64,000 bases of DNA from an uncultured Anaerolineae bacterium. Its GTDB lineage: Bacteria; Chloroflexota; Anaerolineae; Aggregatilineales; Phototrophicaceae. Of the stretch, positions 8,387-17,345 are shown piece by piece; positions within the stretch are counted from its first letter, which is position 1; the number at the start of each line of letters is the position of its first letter. The position numbers and the translations under genes were made by a program. The stretch spans positions 1 through 64,000 of the forward strand of contig CALKJO010000014.1 in the NCBI GenBank assembly GCA_937995825.1, read 5' to 3'. The notes beneath the pieces were generated by a model. The model searched no databases, had not been told where the DNA came from, and saw nothing but the letters and a program-made list of their open reading frames with translations.

Positions 8387-8392
8387 TATAAT
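8387..8392 (+). promoter_or_regulatory. Candidate -10 element TATAAT
   Basis: A consensus TATAAT lies 40 bp upstream of the PA14/SH3 gene. The best -35 match, TTGCCC at 8361, gives a 20-bp spacer, longer than usual, so only the -10 is proposed. Confidence 0.5.
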
Positions 8393-8431
8393 GAAAGAAG
8401 TTATAACGGTTACTGAGAGAGGCAAATCGTT

Positions 8432-9889
8432 ATGAAACGGACACTTTTGACTCTGATCGCGGCGCTGCTGGCGTTTGGAGCGCTGGCCGTGCCGGCTGCG
8501 CCGGCACAAGCGCAGGCGATCAGCACCTTCTGGAACGCGCAGTATTACAATAACCCGAATTTGCAGGGCAGCGCGACGATCTCGCGCGGTGAGAGCGCCA
8601 TCGCCTTCAGTTGGGGACTGGGCTCGCCCGATCCAGCCATCCCGGTGGATAACTGGTCGGCGCGCTTTGCGACCGATGTCGCCCTGTCGGCAGGGACGTA
8701 CCGCTTTTTCGTGCTGGCGGATGATAACGTGCGCGTCACGTTCAATTTCAGCTATGTCCCGCTGATCGACACCTTCGCCGACACCAGCCGCATCGGACAG
8801 TTGATCAGCGCCGAGCTGACCGTCCCGGCGTCGGGGTCGTATCACATCCAGATCGACTACCGCGAAGTCACCCTCGATGCCTTCCTCTATCTGTCGTTCG
8901 GTCCGGCCGCCACGCATACGCAGCCGGCGTTCGCCGCGCCCCCTGTGCAGGTTCCGGTCAATCCAGGCGGATCGTGGGTCGCGCAGTACTACCCGAACAC
9001 CACCCTGTCCGGAGAACCGGCGGCGATCCTGAGCGTCATCAGCCCGACCAACAACTGGGGGACGGGCGCGCCGCTAGGCAACATGCCGGCGGACAACTTC
9101 TCGGTGCGCTGGACGGGCAATTTCGTGCTGCCAGCGGGGAATTACCAGATCGCAGTGTCAGCCGATGACGGCGTGCGCGTTTTTGTCAACGGCGTGCTGC
9201 TGATCAATCAGTTCGGTCCTGCCACTGGACAGACCTACACGGCGAATTTCACCAGTTCGGGCGGCAATAACACGATTGTCGTCGAGTATGTCGAGTTTGC
9301 GGGGAATGCCTTCATCGATTACCGGCTGACGCAGCAGTTCGCGTCGCAGCCGCCGCAGCCACAGCCGCCGCAGCCCTCCGGCGCCACGGCGACGATTGCC
9401 GCCTTCCGCCTGAATGTCCGCGAAGCGCCCAGCCCAACAGCAGCCATCCTGACGCGGGTCAACCGCAATGAAGTCTACCCGATCATCGGGCGCAACAGCA
9501 GCAGCACCTGGTATCAGATCAACGCCAACGGCATCATCGGCTGGGTGTCCGGCGGCTATGTCGTCATCACCAACGGCGCAAATATTCCGGTGGTCGGCGC
9601 TGGCGCGCCCACGCCTGCGCCCGCGCCAACCACGCCGCCCGCCGTGGTCAGCCCAACGGGGATCACGGCGACCGCATCGACCTTCAATGTCAACATACGC
9701 CAAGGTCCTGGCACGAGCTTCAGCCGCGTTGGTCTGCTGCCGCGCGGTCAGACAGCGGCAGTGCTGGGGCGCAATGCCGCCAATACGTGGTGGGAAATTG
9801 AGTTCAACGGGATTCGCGGCTGGGTGTCGGCGCAGTTTGCCCGGCTCAACAGCGGCGCCAATGTGAACAACCTGCCGATCACGGGTTGA
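8432..9889 (+). CDS. Secreted protein with two PA14-like and two SH3b domains
   Basis: This 485-residue protein has a signal peptide (MKRTLLTLIAALLAFGALAV, cleavage near AQAQA). Two repeats of about 125 residues follow (about 30-155 and 175-300), each with WNAQYYNN or WVAQYYPN at the start and DNWSARF or DNFSVRW plus ADDNVRV or ADDGVRVFVNG; these are PA14-type beta-sandwich hallmarks. A Pro/Gln linker leads to two SH3b domains (about 317-380 and 408-480), each with an LNVREAPS or VNIRQGPG entry and a GWVS closing strand. The ribosome site AGAGAGG is good. PA14 domains bind glycans and SH3b domains often bind cell wall, so surface adhesion is plausible. No catalytic domain is seen. Confidence 0.85.
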   Translation: MKRTLLTLIAALLAFGALAVPAAPAQAQAISTFWNAQYYNNPNLQGSATISRGESAIAFSWGLGSPDPAIPVDNWSARFATDVALSAGTYRFFVLADDNVRVTFNFSYVPLIDTFADTSRIGQLISAELTVPASGSYHIQIDYREVTLDAFLYLSFGPAATHTQPAFAAPPVQVPVNPGGSWVAQYYPNTTLSGEPAAILSVISPTNNWGTGAPLGNMPADNFSVRWTGNFVLPAGNYQIAVSADDGVRVFVNGVLLINQFGPATGQTYTANFTSSGGNNTIVVEYVEFAGNAFIDYRLTQQFASQPPQPQPPQPSGATATIAAFRLNVREAPSPTAAILTRVNRNEVYPIIGRNSSSTWYQINANGIIGWVSGGYVVITNGANIPVVGAGAPTPAPAPTTPPAVVSPTGITATASTFNVNIRQGPGTSFSRVGLLPRGQTAAVLGRNAANTWWEIEFNGIRGWVSAQFARLNSGANVNNLPITG

Positions 9890-9910
9890 TCGCATCCGAC
9901 GTGGAAACGC

Positions 9911-9936
9911 AAAAGGGGCGTATCTGCGCCCCTTTT
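9911..9936. terminator. Bidirectional terminator between convergent genes
   Basis: AAAAGGGGCG (9911-9920) and CGCCCCTTTT (9927-9936) form a perfect 10-bp stem with a 6-nt loop. The A-run on one side and T-run on the other let it work for both the PA14/SH3 gene and the leftward FtsH-like set. Confidence 0.9.
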
Positions 9937-9962
9937 CATTATCATTCCCGATGTTTGATCGC

Positions 9963-11849
9963 CTACTGCGCTTCGCCTTGAGGCAGAGCGCGCTGCTCCC
10001 CAGATGACAGCACTTCGACCGCCTGACCATCGATGATCATGGTCGGCTTGGGGGTGAACAAGCCGTACTGATCGAAGAAAGCTTCGACCTCGCGGGCGGT
10101 CAGCTCCTGCTTTTCCATCAGCAGCACCACCAGCGCCTCGACAATATGCGCATGGTCGCGCAGCGCCTTGCGCGCGTCCGCCAGGATGATCTGGAACTGC
10201 TCTTCCATCGCCCGCGCCAGCTCGGACTGCGCTTTCTGCTCCGCCCACGCGCCGGGCATCGCGCCGATGACCGACGCGCCGAGCGGTCCGAACATCCCCG
10301 CCAGCGCCATCATGCTCAGCAGCTCGCGGATCGAACGGAAATCGCCTGTCGGACTCTTGGTCATGCCAACCAGCACGCCCATCGACTTCTGATCCAAGCC
10401 GCAGAATTCGATCTCCGCCGCCCGACCAGACGCATACATGCGCAGCCGGTTGAGGTATTCTGCCTTTGTCCCCATACCGAGATACTTATCCTGCGCGGAA
10501 TAGTAGGCGACATGCCCAAACGCCGCGCCCTGACGGACGATCGAGATGCGCGAAATGCGGTAGCTGGGCATGAACAACCGAATGCCGACGGCTTTCCCCG
10601 CCTGATACGTGGCGATGCGCTGGAGCGCTTCGCGGCTGATATGCTTGAGCGGCATCCGCACGCCCATCTCGTGTTCCGGCTTGGCGCGCTGGAAGTCGTC
10701 GTAGGTCATGTAGGTGCGCCCCTCAAAGAGCGCATAGCGCAGCGTCTCCGTCAGTAGATACTTGATGTCCGCCGGGGTATAGCCGGGGGTTTCGCTGGCA
10801 AGCACAACCGGATCCATGCTGTCGTCGTGCGCCATCTTGCTCAGATAATACTCGAACAGATCGCGCCGTCCGGCGGTGTCCGGCACGTCGATGCGGATTT
10901 TCTTGTCGAAGCGCCCAGGACGCAGCAGCGCCGGATCGAGCGCCTGAACGCGGTTGGTCGCGCCGATGGTCAGCACGCGCTTCTGCGGCTTGGGCGGATC
11001 GCGGCGCAGGAAAGTGCGATAGAACCAGCGGCGCATCCGCGCCCGGAAGCCGTGTTCCAGGCTGAAGCCGGACATCTCGATCAGCATCGTCGAGAGCAAG
11101 CCCATGTCACCGCCGCCGAAAAAGCCACGCTGCCCCAAGCCAACACCAGCCGATCCGCCGACCTGCGAGACGCCCGCCCGCGATCCAATCGAGTCGATCT
11201 CATCCAGGAAGATCACCGCCGCCCCGTATTCTTTCGCCGCCTTGCGCGCGCGCGCATACATCCGCGCCACCTTGAGCGCGCCCATGCCCAAAAACATCGC
11301 TTGCAGCGACGACGTGTCGACATAGAAATAGGGGACGCCGGCTTCGGTGCTGATCGCCTGCGCCAGCCAGGTCTTGCCCGTGCCAGGCGGTCCCTCCAGC
11401 AGCAAGCCGTTGAGCGGCTCGCCGCCCGCGCCCTCAAACGCCTTGACGCCGCGCAGCAGCGTCACGATCTGCATCGCCTGTTCCAGCACTTCCGGCTGAC
11501 CACGATAATCTTTAAAACTGACGCCCTCCGCGCCCGGCATGATCGTATACTGGCGTGAGCGGCTCAAAAACCAGAACATCAGCACAAACTGCGACAGGAA
11601 GATCAGAATCAGCAGCACGACCTGAAGCGCCGCGCCCACAATCGGGATGATCCCGCGCATGATGTCCTCGCTCAGCAGCGCCGCCATGACAATGCCGATC
11701 AGCAGCAGCCAAAACCAGGTCGCTCGGATAAACCGGAAAATGGAGGGGATCAGGCGCTTGCGCTCATCGACGCGCGTCGCTTCGGCTTCCCAGTCGAACT
11801 TGCCGGGCTTGAGGATCGGCTGTTCGGGGGCTTGTTTGATCACAGACAT
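9963..11849 (-). CDS. FtsH-like AAA membrane protein with inactivated protease domain
   Basis: This 628-residue protein has two N-terminal membrane helices (about 43-60 and 68-95), an AAA module with Walker A GPPGTGKT (153-160), Walker B VIFLDEI (212-218) and arginine fingers in LLRPGRFD (Arg310, Arg313), then an M41-type C-terminal domain. At the zinc site the family HEAGH is replaced by YQAGK (415-419), losing both His ligands and the catalytic Glu; the downstream Asp region (TGDF) remains. Proteolysis should be lost while ATPase and unfolding could persist. It lies 3 bp after an active paralogue, so a mixed hexamer is plausible, as for plant FtsHi proteins. It lacks the usual periplasmic domain. 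Confidence 0.9.
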   Translation of the reverse strand: MSVIKQAPEQPILKPGKFDWEAEATRVDERKRLIPSIFRFIRATWFWLLLIGIVMAALLSEDIMRGIIPIVGAALQVVLLILIFLSQFVLMFWFLSRSRQYTIMPGAEGVSFKDYRGQPEVLEQAMQIVTLLRGVKAFEGAGGEPLNGLLLEGPPGTGKTWLAQAISTEAGVPYFYVDTSSLQAMFLGMGALKVARMYARARKAAKEYGAAVIFLDEIDSIGSRAGVSQVGGSAGVGLGQRGFFGGGDMGLLSTMLIEMSGFSLEHGFRARMRRWFYRTFLRRDPPKPQKRVLTIGATNRVQALDPALLRPGRFDKKIRIDVPDTAGRRDLFEYYLSKMAHDDSMDPVVLASETPGYTPADIKYLLTETLRYALFEGRTYMTYDDFQRAKPEHEMGVRMPLKHISREALQRIATYQAGKAVGIRLFMPSYRISRISIVRQGAAFGHVAYYSAQDKYLGMGTKAEYLNRLRMYASGRAAEIEFCGLDQKSMGVLVGMTKSPTGDFRSIRELLSMMALAGMFGPLGASVIGAMPGAWAEQKAQSELARAMEEQFQIILADARKALRDHAHIVEALVVLLMEKQELTAREVEAFFDQYGLFTPKPTMIIDGQAVEVLSSGEQRALPQGEAQ

Positions 11850-11852
11850 GGG

Positions 11853-13730
11853 CTAAGTCCTTTCGCCCGCAATCACTTCGCCTTGTGGGGCGTCATCGTT
11901 CAGCTTGACTTTCGGCGTGTAGTAGCCGTAGCGGTTGAAGAACGCCTCCACGTCATCGGCGTACAGCTCGTTCTTCGCCAACAGCAGATCGATCAGCGCC
12001 TCGCCCATGTCTTTGTGCAGCCGCAGCGCCACACGGACTTCATCGAGCGCCATGCGGAAGGTTTCTTCCATCGCCTCGACCATTTCCCGGCTCATCTCGC
12101 CATCGGGTTTGCCGCTTTCCCACGTCGCGCCGATCGTGCCGAACATGCCCGCCGCCGCCATCATCTGCAGGACAAAGCGGCTTTGACCAAAGTCCGACGC
12201 ATCGCCGAAGCCGATGCCGACGCCGAGCGTCTGCGCGCCTTCGCCGCAGTATTCGATCTCGCCCGCTTTGCCGCCAACCGCCACGCGCAGCCGATCCATC
12301 AGCCGCTCATAGGTCTGCAAGCCCTGAAACTCCTCGGTCGCCGGATAGTGCAGGACGTACCCATGCGCGCCGCCCTGGCGGATGATGGTGATGCGCGCGA
12401 TGCGGTGATAGGGCATGAAAATGCGCACCGCTATCGCATGACCGGCTTCATGCGCCGCCAGGCGGCGCTTATCCTCCTGCGTCATGTTGCGAATCGGCTG
12501 GCGCAAGCCGAATTCATGCTCTGGCTGCGCCATGCGAATATCGCGGATGTTGATCGCCGTGCGCCCGTCGAACAGGGCGTAGCGCAGCGCCTCATTGAGC
12601 AGATACTTCAGGTCGGCGGGCGTGTAACCGGGCGTCTCGGTCGCCAGAATCAGCGGATCGATGCTGTCATCATGGGACATCTTGGAGAGGTAATACTCGA
12701 TGATATCGCGCCGCCCTTCGAGATCGGGCGCATCGATGCGAATCTTCTTGTCGAAGCGCCCAGGGCGCAGCAGCGCCGGATCAAGCACCTGAATCCGGTT
12801 GGTCGCGCCGATGGTCAGCACGCGCTTCTGCGGCTTGGGCGGATTGCGGCGCAAAAACGTTTTGTAGAACGCCCGCTTTTGACGCGCCCACCAGCCGTGT
12901 TCGAGGCTGAAGCCAGACATCTCCAGCAGCAGCGTGCTGAGCAAGCCGGTGTTCGCGCCCATGCCGCCGAAGATGATCGGCAGGCGTGTGAACGGCGTTT
13001 TGAGCGTCGTGTGCTGATCGTCGCCGCCTTCTTTGCCGGCGACTCCCGCACGTGAAGAGCCAATTGCGTCGATCTCATCAATGAAGATGATCGATGCGCC
13101 GTATTCTTTGGCAGCGCGGCGCGCCTTGCGATACAGATTGGCGACTTTGAGCGGGGCAATGCCGATGAACATCGAATTCATCGATGAAGCATCGACATAG
13201 AAAAACGGCACGCCCGCCTCCGTGCTGATCGCCTGCGCCAGCCACGTCTTGCCCGTGCCAGGCGGTCCCTCTAACAGCAAGCCGTTGAGCGGCTCGCCGC
13301 CCGCCTGCTCAAACACCTTGACGCCGCGCAGCAGCTTGACGATCTGCTTCGCCTGTTCTAGCAGCTCCGGCTGACCGCGATAATCTTTAAAGCTGACGCC
13401 CTCCGCGCCCGGCATGATCGTGTATTGGCGCGTCCGCCCTAAAAACCAGAACATGAGCGCGAACTGACCGATGATCAGCGCGGCAATCGTGAAAAAGCGC
13501 AGCAGATACGGGACGCCATCGCGCACGATCCGCGCCATCGTCACGTCGGTCAATGTCCACCAGAGCAGCGCGCCAAGAATGATCCAGAAGCGCCAGCGGT
13601 CCAAAAAGCGCGCGATCCGATAGCGCAGCCTGCGCCGGCGCTGTTCGACGAGGGTCTCTTCTCCCTCCCAGGCATATTTGGGGCGCTGCGGCGATCCTGG
13701 GATGACGGGATTGGGGTTCGCAAGAGCCAT
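11853..13730 (-). CDS. FtsH-like ATP-dependent membrane zinc protease
   Basis: This 625-residue protein has two membrane helices near the N-terminus (about 48-62 and 74-97), Walker A GPPGTGKT (155-162), Walker B IIFIDEI (214-220), arginine fingers in LLRPGRFD and an intact M41 zinc motif HEAGH (427-431). The loop between the helices is about ten residues, so the roughly 70-residue periplasmic domain of classical FtsH is missing. Between Walker B and the GATNR segment there is an extra basic stretch of about 25 residues (RRNPPKPQKR). It should degrade membrane or cytosolic proteins using ATP. The neighbours are a protease-dead paralogue downstream and a lipoprotein upstream. Not named ftsH because the architecture departs from housekeeping FtsH. 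Confidence 0.88.
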   Translation of the reverse strand: MALANPNPVIPGSPQRPKYAWEGEETLVEQRRRRLRYRIARFLDRWRFWIILGALLWWTLTDVTMARIVRDGVPYLLRFFTIAALIIGQFALMFWFLGRTRQYTIMPGAEGVSFKDYRGQPELLEQAKQIVKLLRGVKVFEQAGGEPLNGLLLEGPPGTGKTWLAQAISTEAGVPFFYVDASSMNSMFIGIAPLKVANLYRKARRAAKEYGASIIFIDEIDAIGSSRAGVAGKEGGDDQHTTLKTPFTRLPIIFGGMGANTGLLSTLLLEMSGFSLEHGWWARQKRAFYKTFLRRNPPKPQKRVLTIGATNRIQVLDPALLRPGRFDKKIRIDAPDLEGRRDIIEYYLSKMSHDDSIDPLILATETPGYTPADLKYLLNEALRYALFDGRTAINIRDIRMAQPEHEFGLRQPIRNMTQEDKRRLAAHEAGHAIAVRIFMPYHRIARITIIRQGGAHGYVLHYPATEEFQGLQTYERLMDRLRVAVGGKAGEIEYCGEGAQTLGVGIGFGDASDFGQSRFVLQMMAAAGMFGTIGATWESGKPDGEMSREMVEAMEETFRMALDEVRVALRLHKDMGEALIDLLLAKNELYADDVEAFFNRYGYYTPKVKLNDDAPQGEVIAGERT

Positions 13731-13798
13731 GCTGAAAAACCTCAGGAACTGATTTTACAAAAAGAAGCGCTCCGGCCGATATCACCGAAGCCGTTCAC

Positions 13799-14458
13799 TC
13801 ACCGCCCAGAAGGCAGCATGAACATCGGATGATTGGGCTGCCCTTTATACAAGACAAGCTGATTGGGCTGTTCAAACGACAGCGTGCCTTTGGCGATCAA
13901 ATCGAAGAACGTATTCAAAGAGCGCGTGCCAGACAGATACGCCGCCGCCGCGCCGCGTTCGATCTGCGTATCGGCCACCACGATCCCGACGAAGCTCGTC
14001 CCGTTGTCCAGCGTCACGATGTCGGCGGGCTGCATCATCTGCACGCGGATGATGTCCGTGCCGTCGCTTTCGCGCATCGTCCCCTGCCAAGTCAGCTCGA
14101 TGGCGCGGCGCAGCGCCTCCAGCTCGGCGATCCGCCCTTCCAGCGATCCATCAGAGCGCGGCGGACGGAACAGCATATCCACGCTGAAAATACGGTTTTC
14201 AAAATCGCTGCGAATCTCGACAATATCAACCGTGCCGTTGGTCGCGGCTTCAATGCGGTCAGCGGCGGCAATGATCGCCGGGTCGGTCGCCCCGGATTTA
14301 TCCGCCATGACCAGATCAAGCGCGGCAACGGTGATCTCGGCAGTTGTGTTCGGGGTGTCCTGCCCAGTCAGCACGCGCAGCCCCGGCAGACTGCTGCATC
14401 CGACTGCCAACAGCCCCGCCGCCATCCAAAATGCCAACCGCATTACCCGGCGCATCAT
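13799..14458 (-). CDS. Lipoprotein of unknown function, upstream of the FtsH-like pair
   Basis: This 219-residue protein has a lipoprotein signal: a basic start, a hydrophobic core (MRLAFWMAAGLLAVG) and a lipobox ending in Cys21. The mature part is mixed alpha/beta, with a phrase VDMLFRPPRSDGSLEGRIAE, and I recognise no domain. The ribosome site GAGGAAG is good. It is 68 bp upstream of, and on the same strand as, the two FtsH-like genes, so it could be an extracytoplasmic partner for proteases that lack their own periplasmic domain. That link is inferred from position only. Confidence 0.75.
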   Translation of the reverse strand: MMRRVMRLAFWMAAGLLAVGCSSLPGLRVLTGQDTPNTTAEITVAALDLVMADKSGATDPAIIAAADRIEAATNGTVDIVEIRSDFENRIFSVDMLFRPPRSDGSLEGRIAELEALRRAIELTWQGTMRESDGTDIIRVQMMQPADIVTLDNGTSFVGIVVADTQIERGAAAAYLSGTRSLNTFFDLIAKGTLSFEQPNQLVLYKGQPNHPMFMLPSGR

Positions 14459-14838
14459 CCGCTGTCTTCCTCACGCCCATCATCCGGGGAAATTGTATTT
14501 AGATTCGCTCTATCGGTTTAGTTTCTAGACTAACACAGTTTAATGAATGACAGACGCGCTTGAAGGTAAAATTTCAGCAATTCCTAACCTGAATTTATTC
14601 TAACGCAAAAATACAGCGCTCAGTCACCAGCGCGCTTAGGCGCGGGGGCGATCCCATTGTTCGGCGGGGGTCAGATCAGGTAGAGCATCCCGCTGCTGAG
14701 ATCGCTAAGCGCCCACTTTAAGTCCGCACTTTCGCTATATCTTAAAAGCGCGCAGACCATGCGCGCCTCACATTTATGCTAAAGTAAACCTGACCGACCG
14801 AGCCGGATAACGGCTTATCACGATGGAGGATCATGTCG
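14459..14838. other. Divergent intergenic region, no gene seen
   Basis: This 380-bp stretch separates the leftward lipoprotein/FtsH-like set from the rightward propeller gene. The half nearer the lipoprotein is AT-rich (14490-14610) and could hold its promoter. Near 14776 TTATGCTAAAGT could serve as a -10 for the propeller gene. No convincing ORF, tRNA or terminator was found. Confidence 0.5.
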
Positions 14839-16785
14839 ATGACTCGCTCGTTTCTTCTGCTGGTCTGCTTGATCATCTGCGCGCCGGCGGCGGCTCAGGA
14901 TGGCGCGCGCCTGGACTTCGACAGCCTCGCCCCGATCACGGCGGACAACGTCGGTCAGATGGTGCAAGTTGCCAAGCTGGGGCGCGGCGCGCTTCTGGAT
15001 GCTTTCCTTGAAGACGCCGGCGCAGTGCTGACGCTGCTGAGTACGCGCGGCATCTGGCGCTTCAACGCCGCCGACTTGACCGCCGCGCCCGCCTTCACGC
15101 CCTTCGAAGGCGATCCGTTTGACGGCTTCGATGCTGGGTTCTTCATCCCCAATCTCGCCTACAGCGCGGATCGCCGCGCCGTCGCCATCATGCAGACCTA
15201 CCGCAGCCAGACGTTCGGCGGCACTTTCGATCTGCGCAGCGGCGCGCGCCTGCGCCCATCCTCAGAAGGCGGTTTCGGCGTCCTCATCGACTTCGCCCCC
15301 GAAACGGGCGATGCGCCGCGCGCGCGGCTGATCGATGCAGCGTCCGGCGCGGTGCGGCACCTCCTGACTTTAGGGAGCGAGCGCGGGCGCATCGATGCTG
15401 CCGCGCTCTCCCCGGATGGCGCGCTGGCGGCGCTGGCGGGCGTGGTGCAGGGTGGCGGCTCCACTCTCCAGCTCTGGGACACGGCATCCGGCGAGAAAAT
15501 CGCTGAAACCAGTTTGGAGCGCGTCTCAGTGCCGCGCCTGATGTTCACTGACGACAGCGCGCAGCTCATCCTGACGGCAAGCGACTCGACCAGGCGGTAC
15601 AGCGTCCCCGATCTGGCGCTGATCGACTCGCAGCCGTACAGCTTTTACACGCGCAGCGCCGATGGCAGCACAGCCGCCTACGTTGACGACGCGGGCGTGT
15701 TGACTATTCAGGATGTGGCGGCGAACGCGATCCGCCCGACGCCGCTGAGTGGGATCGACACGCGCCGACTGCTGCACGCCCTGATGCTCAGCCCAGATGG
15801 CGCGCGCCTCTACATGGTGACGCTGTCGGCGGGCGCGGTCTACAGCGTCGATACCGCCACCGGTGAGCTGCTGCCCAGCGTCGGCGGCTTCGCTGCGCCA
15901 ATCAACGACCTGGCGTTCTCCGCCGACAGCGCGCGCCTGATCGCCGTTGAAAGCGAGGTGCAGCCGTTCCCGTATACCCGCTTCAGCCCCAGCAATGCAG
16001 TGCGTGTCCATGACCTTCAGTCCGGTCAGCTCAGCCTCGCGCTGACCGCTGACTTTCCTGCTCGTGCGGCGATCAGCCCGACTGGACAGATCGCCTACTC
16101 GACCCGCAGCACGATCCATTTGATCGATGGCGATCAGACGTTCACCTACGCCGACCCCGATCTGCCGCCTGTAGTCCATCAGCTCGCGTTCAGCCCAGAT
16201 GGATCGCGCCTGGCGGTCAGCGATTTTCGCCGTCTGCTGCTGTTCGACACGCAGCTCCGCCTGCTCGCGCAGCGCGACATTGCCAGCGGCACGTTCTGGG
16301 GGCAGTCGCTGGCATGGGATGGCGCAGCGCTGATCGTCGGCGTTGATGATGCCGTTCGCTTCTTCTCTACGCCGGCGCTGGCGGAGATCGGCGCGCTCGA
16401 TCCGGGCGACACAGTGCAGAGCATCGCCTTCAACCCCGCCTCGCGGATGTTGGGCGTCCTGGTCGGGGCGGGGTTCAACGCCCGCGCGATCCAGCTCTGG
16501 GATTTGAACAATGCAGTGCCAGCGCTGCGCCTCACCCTCGATGCAGGACGGGCGCGCGACGCGCAGCGGATAGCGTTCAACCAAGATGGATCGCTTCTGG
16601 CGGCAGCGGTCACACCGCTGGGCGATTTTGTCGGCGCGGCGGCGGTCATCTACGACACGCAGACCGGCGCGCCGCGCTGCGAACTGCCCATCTGCGGGCT
16701 GCCGATGGCATTCAGCCCGGATGGGCGGCTGTTCGCCTGCGCGAGTCTGACGTCGGATGTGCGCCTGTACGCTGTCGGGGGATGA
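14839..16785 (+). CDS. Secreted WD40-like beta-propeller protein
   Basis: This protein of about 648 residues begins with a signal peptide (MTRSFLLLVCLIICAPAAAQ). The rest is a series of about 45-residue beta units, many with the PD40/WD40 wording LSPDGALAAL, LQLWDTASGEK, LSPDGARLYM, FSPDGSRLAV or FSPDGRLFAC. This suggests two propellers or one large one. ATG at 14839 is preferred because GGAGGA ends 8 bp upstream; the ATG at 14833 is only 2 bp away. No enzyme motif is visible. Secreted propellers of this sort usually act in protein binding or as sensors. It may head a rightward series with the following SH3 gene. Confidence 0.8.
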   Translation: MTRSFLLLVCLIICAPAAAQDGARLDFDSLAPITADNVGQMVQVAKLGRGALLDAFLEDAGAVLTLLSTRGIWRFNAADLTAAPAFTPFEGDPFDGFDAGFFIPNLAYSADRRAVAIMQTYRSQTFGGTFDLRSGARLRPSSEGGFGVLIDFAPETGDAPRARLIDAASGAVRHLLTLGSERGRIDAAALSPDGALAALAGVVQGGGSTLQLWDTASGEKIAETSLERVSVPRLMFTDDSAQLILTASDSTRRYSVPDLALIDSQPYSFYTRSADGSTAAYVDDAGVLTIQDVAANAIRPTPLSGIDTRRLLHALMLSPDGARLYMVTLSAGAVYSVDTATGELLPSVGGFAAPINDLAFSADSARLIAVESEVQPFPYTRFSPSNAVRVHDLQSGQLSLALTADFPARAAISPTGQIAYSTRSTIHLIDGDQTFTYADPDLPPVVHQLAFSPDGSRLAVSDFRRLLLFDTQLRLLAQRDIASGTFWGQSLAWDGAALIVGVDDAVRFFSTPALAEIGALDPGDTVQSIAFNPASRMLGVLVGAGFNARAIQLWDLNNAVPALRLTLDAGRARDAQRIAFNQDGSLLAAAVTPLGDFVGAAAVIYDTQTGAPRCELPICGLPMAFSPDGRLFACASLTSDVRLYAVGG

Positions 16786-16837
16786 AACATGATCTGTGCG
16801 CAGCGTTCGCGCGCTGTACTGCGATCTTAAAATGCAG

Positions 16838-16843
16838 TATAGT
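16838..16843 (+). promoter_or_regulatory. Candidate -10 element TATAGT
   Basis: TATAGT here is part of ATGCAGTATAGT (16832-16843), the same 12-mer as at 791-802. It lies 31 bp upstream of the SH3 gene start. The -35 is unclear. Confidence 0.45.
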
Positions 16844-16873
16844 CAAAGCGCATGGATATGATGAGGGATCGCG

Positions 16874-17278
16874 GTGAAAAATTGGCGGCGGCGCGGCATT
16901 CTCGGGCTTTCGCTGTTCATCGGCGTGATAGCATGGCAGGTCTGGGCGCAAACCCCGTTCGGGACGCCGTACACGCCTGCGCCGCTGCAGCCCACCCCGA
17001 CTCTCGCCTGCCCGAACGCGCCGCCGCCCCGCCTGATCGTCGGCTTGCGCGGTCGAGTCACGCTCAGCGATGACCGCCCGCTCAATGTCCGCGAGCGCCC
17101 CGGCACGTGGTCGCCCATCATCGGGCAGATCGAGCCGGGCAGCGTCTTTGTCGTGCTGGAAGGCGCAGCCTGCACTGCCCGCTACCTCTGGTATCGCATC
17201 GCGCGCGGCAGCCTGAGCGGCTGGATCGCCGAAGGCAGCATGACCAGCTATTTTGTCGAGCCGTACCCGCCGGGTTGA
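16874..17278 (+). CDS. Small secreted SH3-like protein
   Basis: This 134-residue protein starts at GTG 16874, with GAGGGA upstream. A signal sequence or anchor (ILGLSLFIGVIAWQVWAQ) is followed by a Pro/Thr linker and one SH3b-like domain: PLNVRERPGTWSPIIGQI entry, YLWYRIARG centre and GWIAEGSM closing strand, ending SYFVEPYPPG. Two Cys (LACPN and GAACTARY) may pair. It has the same length and layout as the protein at 38544-38948, pointing to a paralogous family. The function is unknown beyond a likely wall or surface binding role. Confidence 0.75.
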   Translation: MKNWRRRGILGLSLFIGVIAWQVWAQTPFGTPYTPAPLQPTPTLACPNAPPPRLIVGLRGRVTLSDDRPLNVRERPGTWSPIIGQIEPGSVFVVLEGAACTARYLWYRIARGSLSGWIAEGSMTSYFVEPYPPG

Positions 17279-17345
17279 TCTACAATGCGTGCAGGTTGTG
17301 ATATAGTTTATGCTGCATCAATTCAAGATGAGTGAGGAAAGACCT

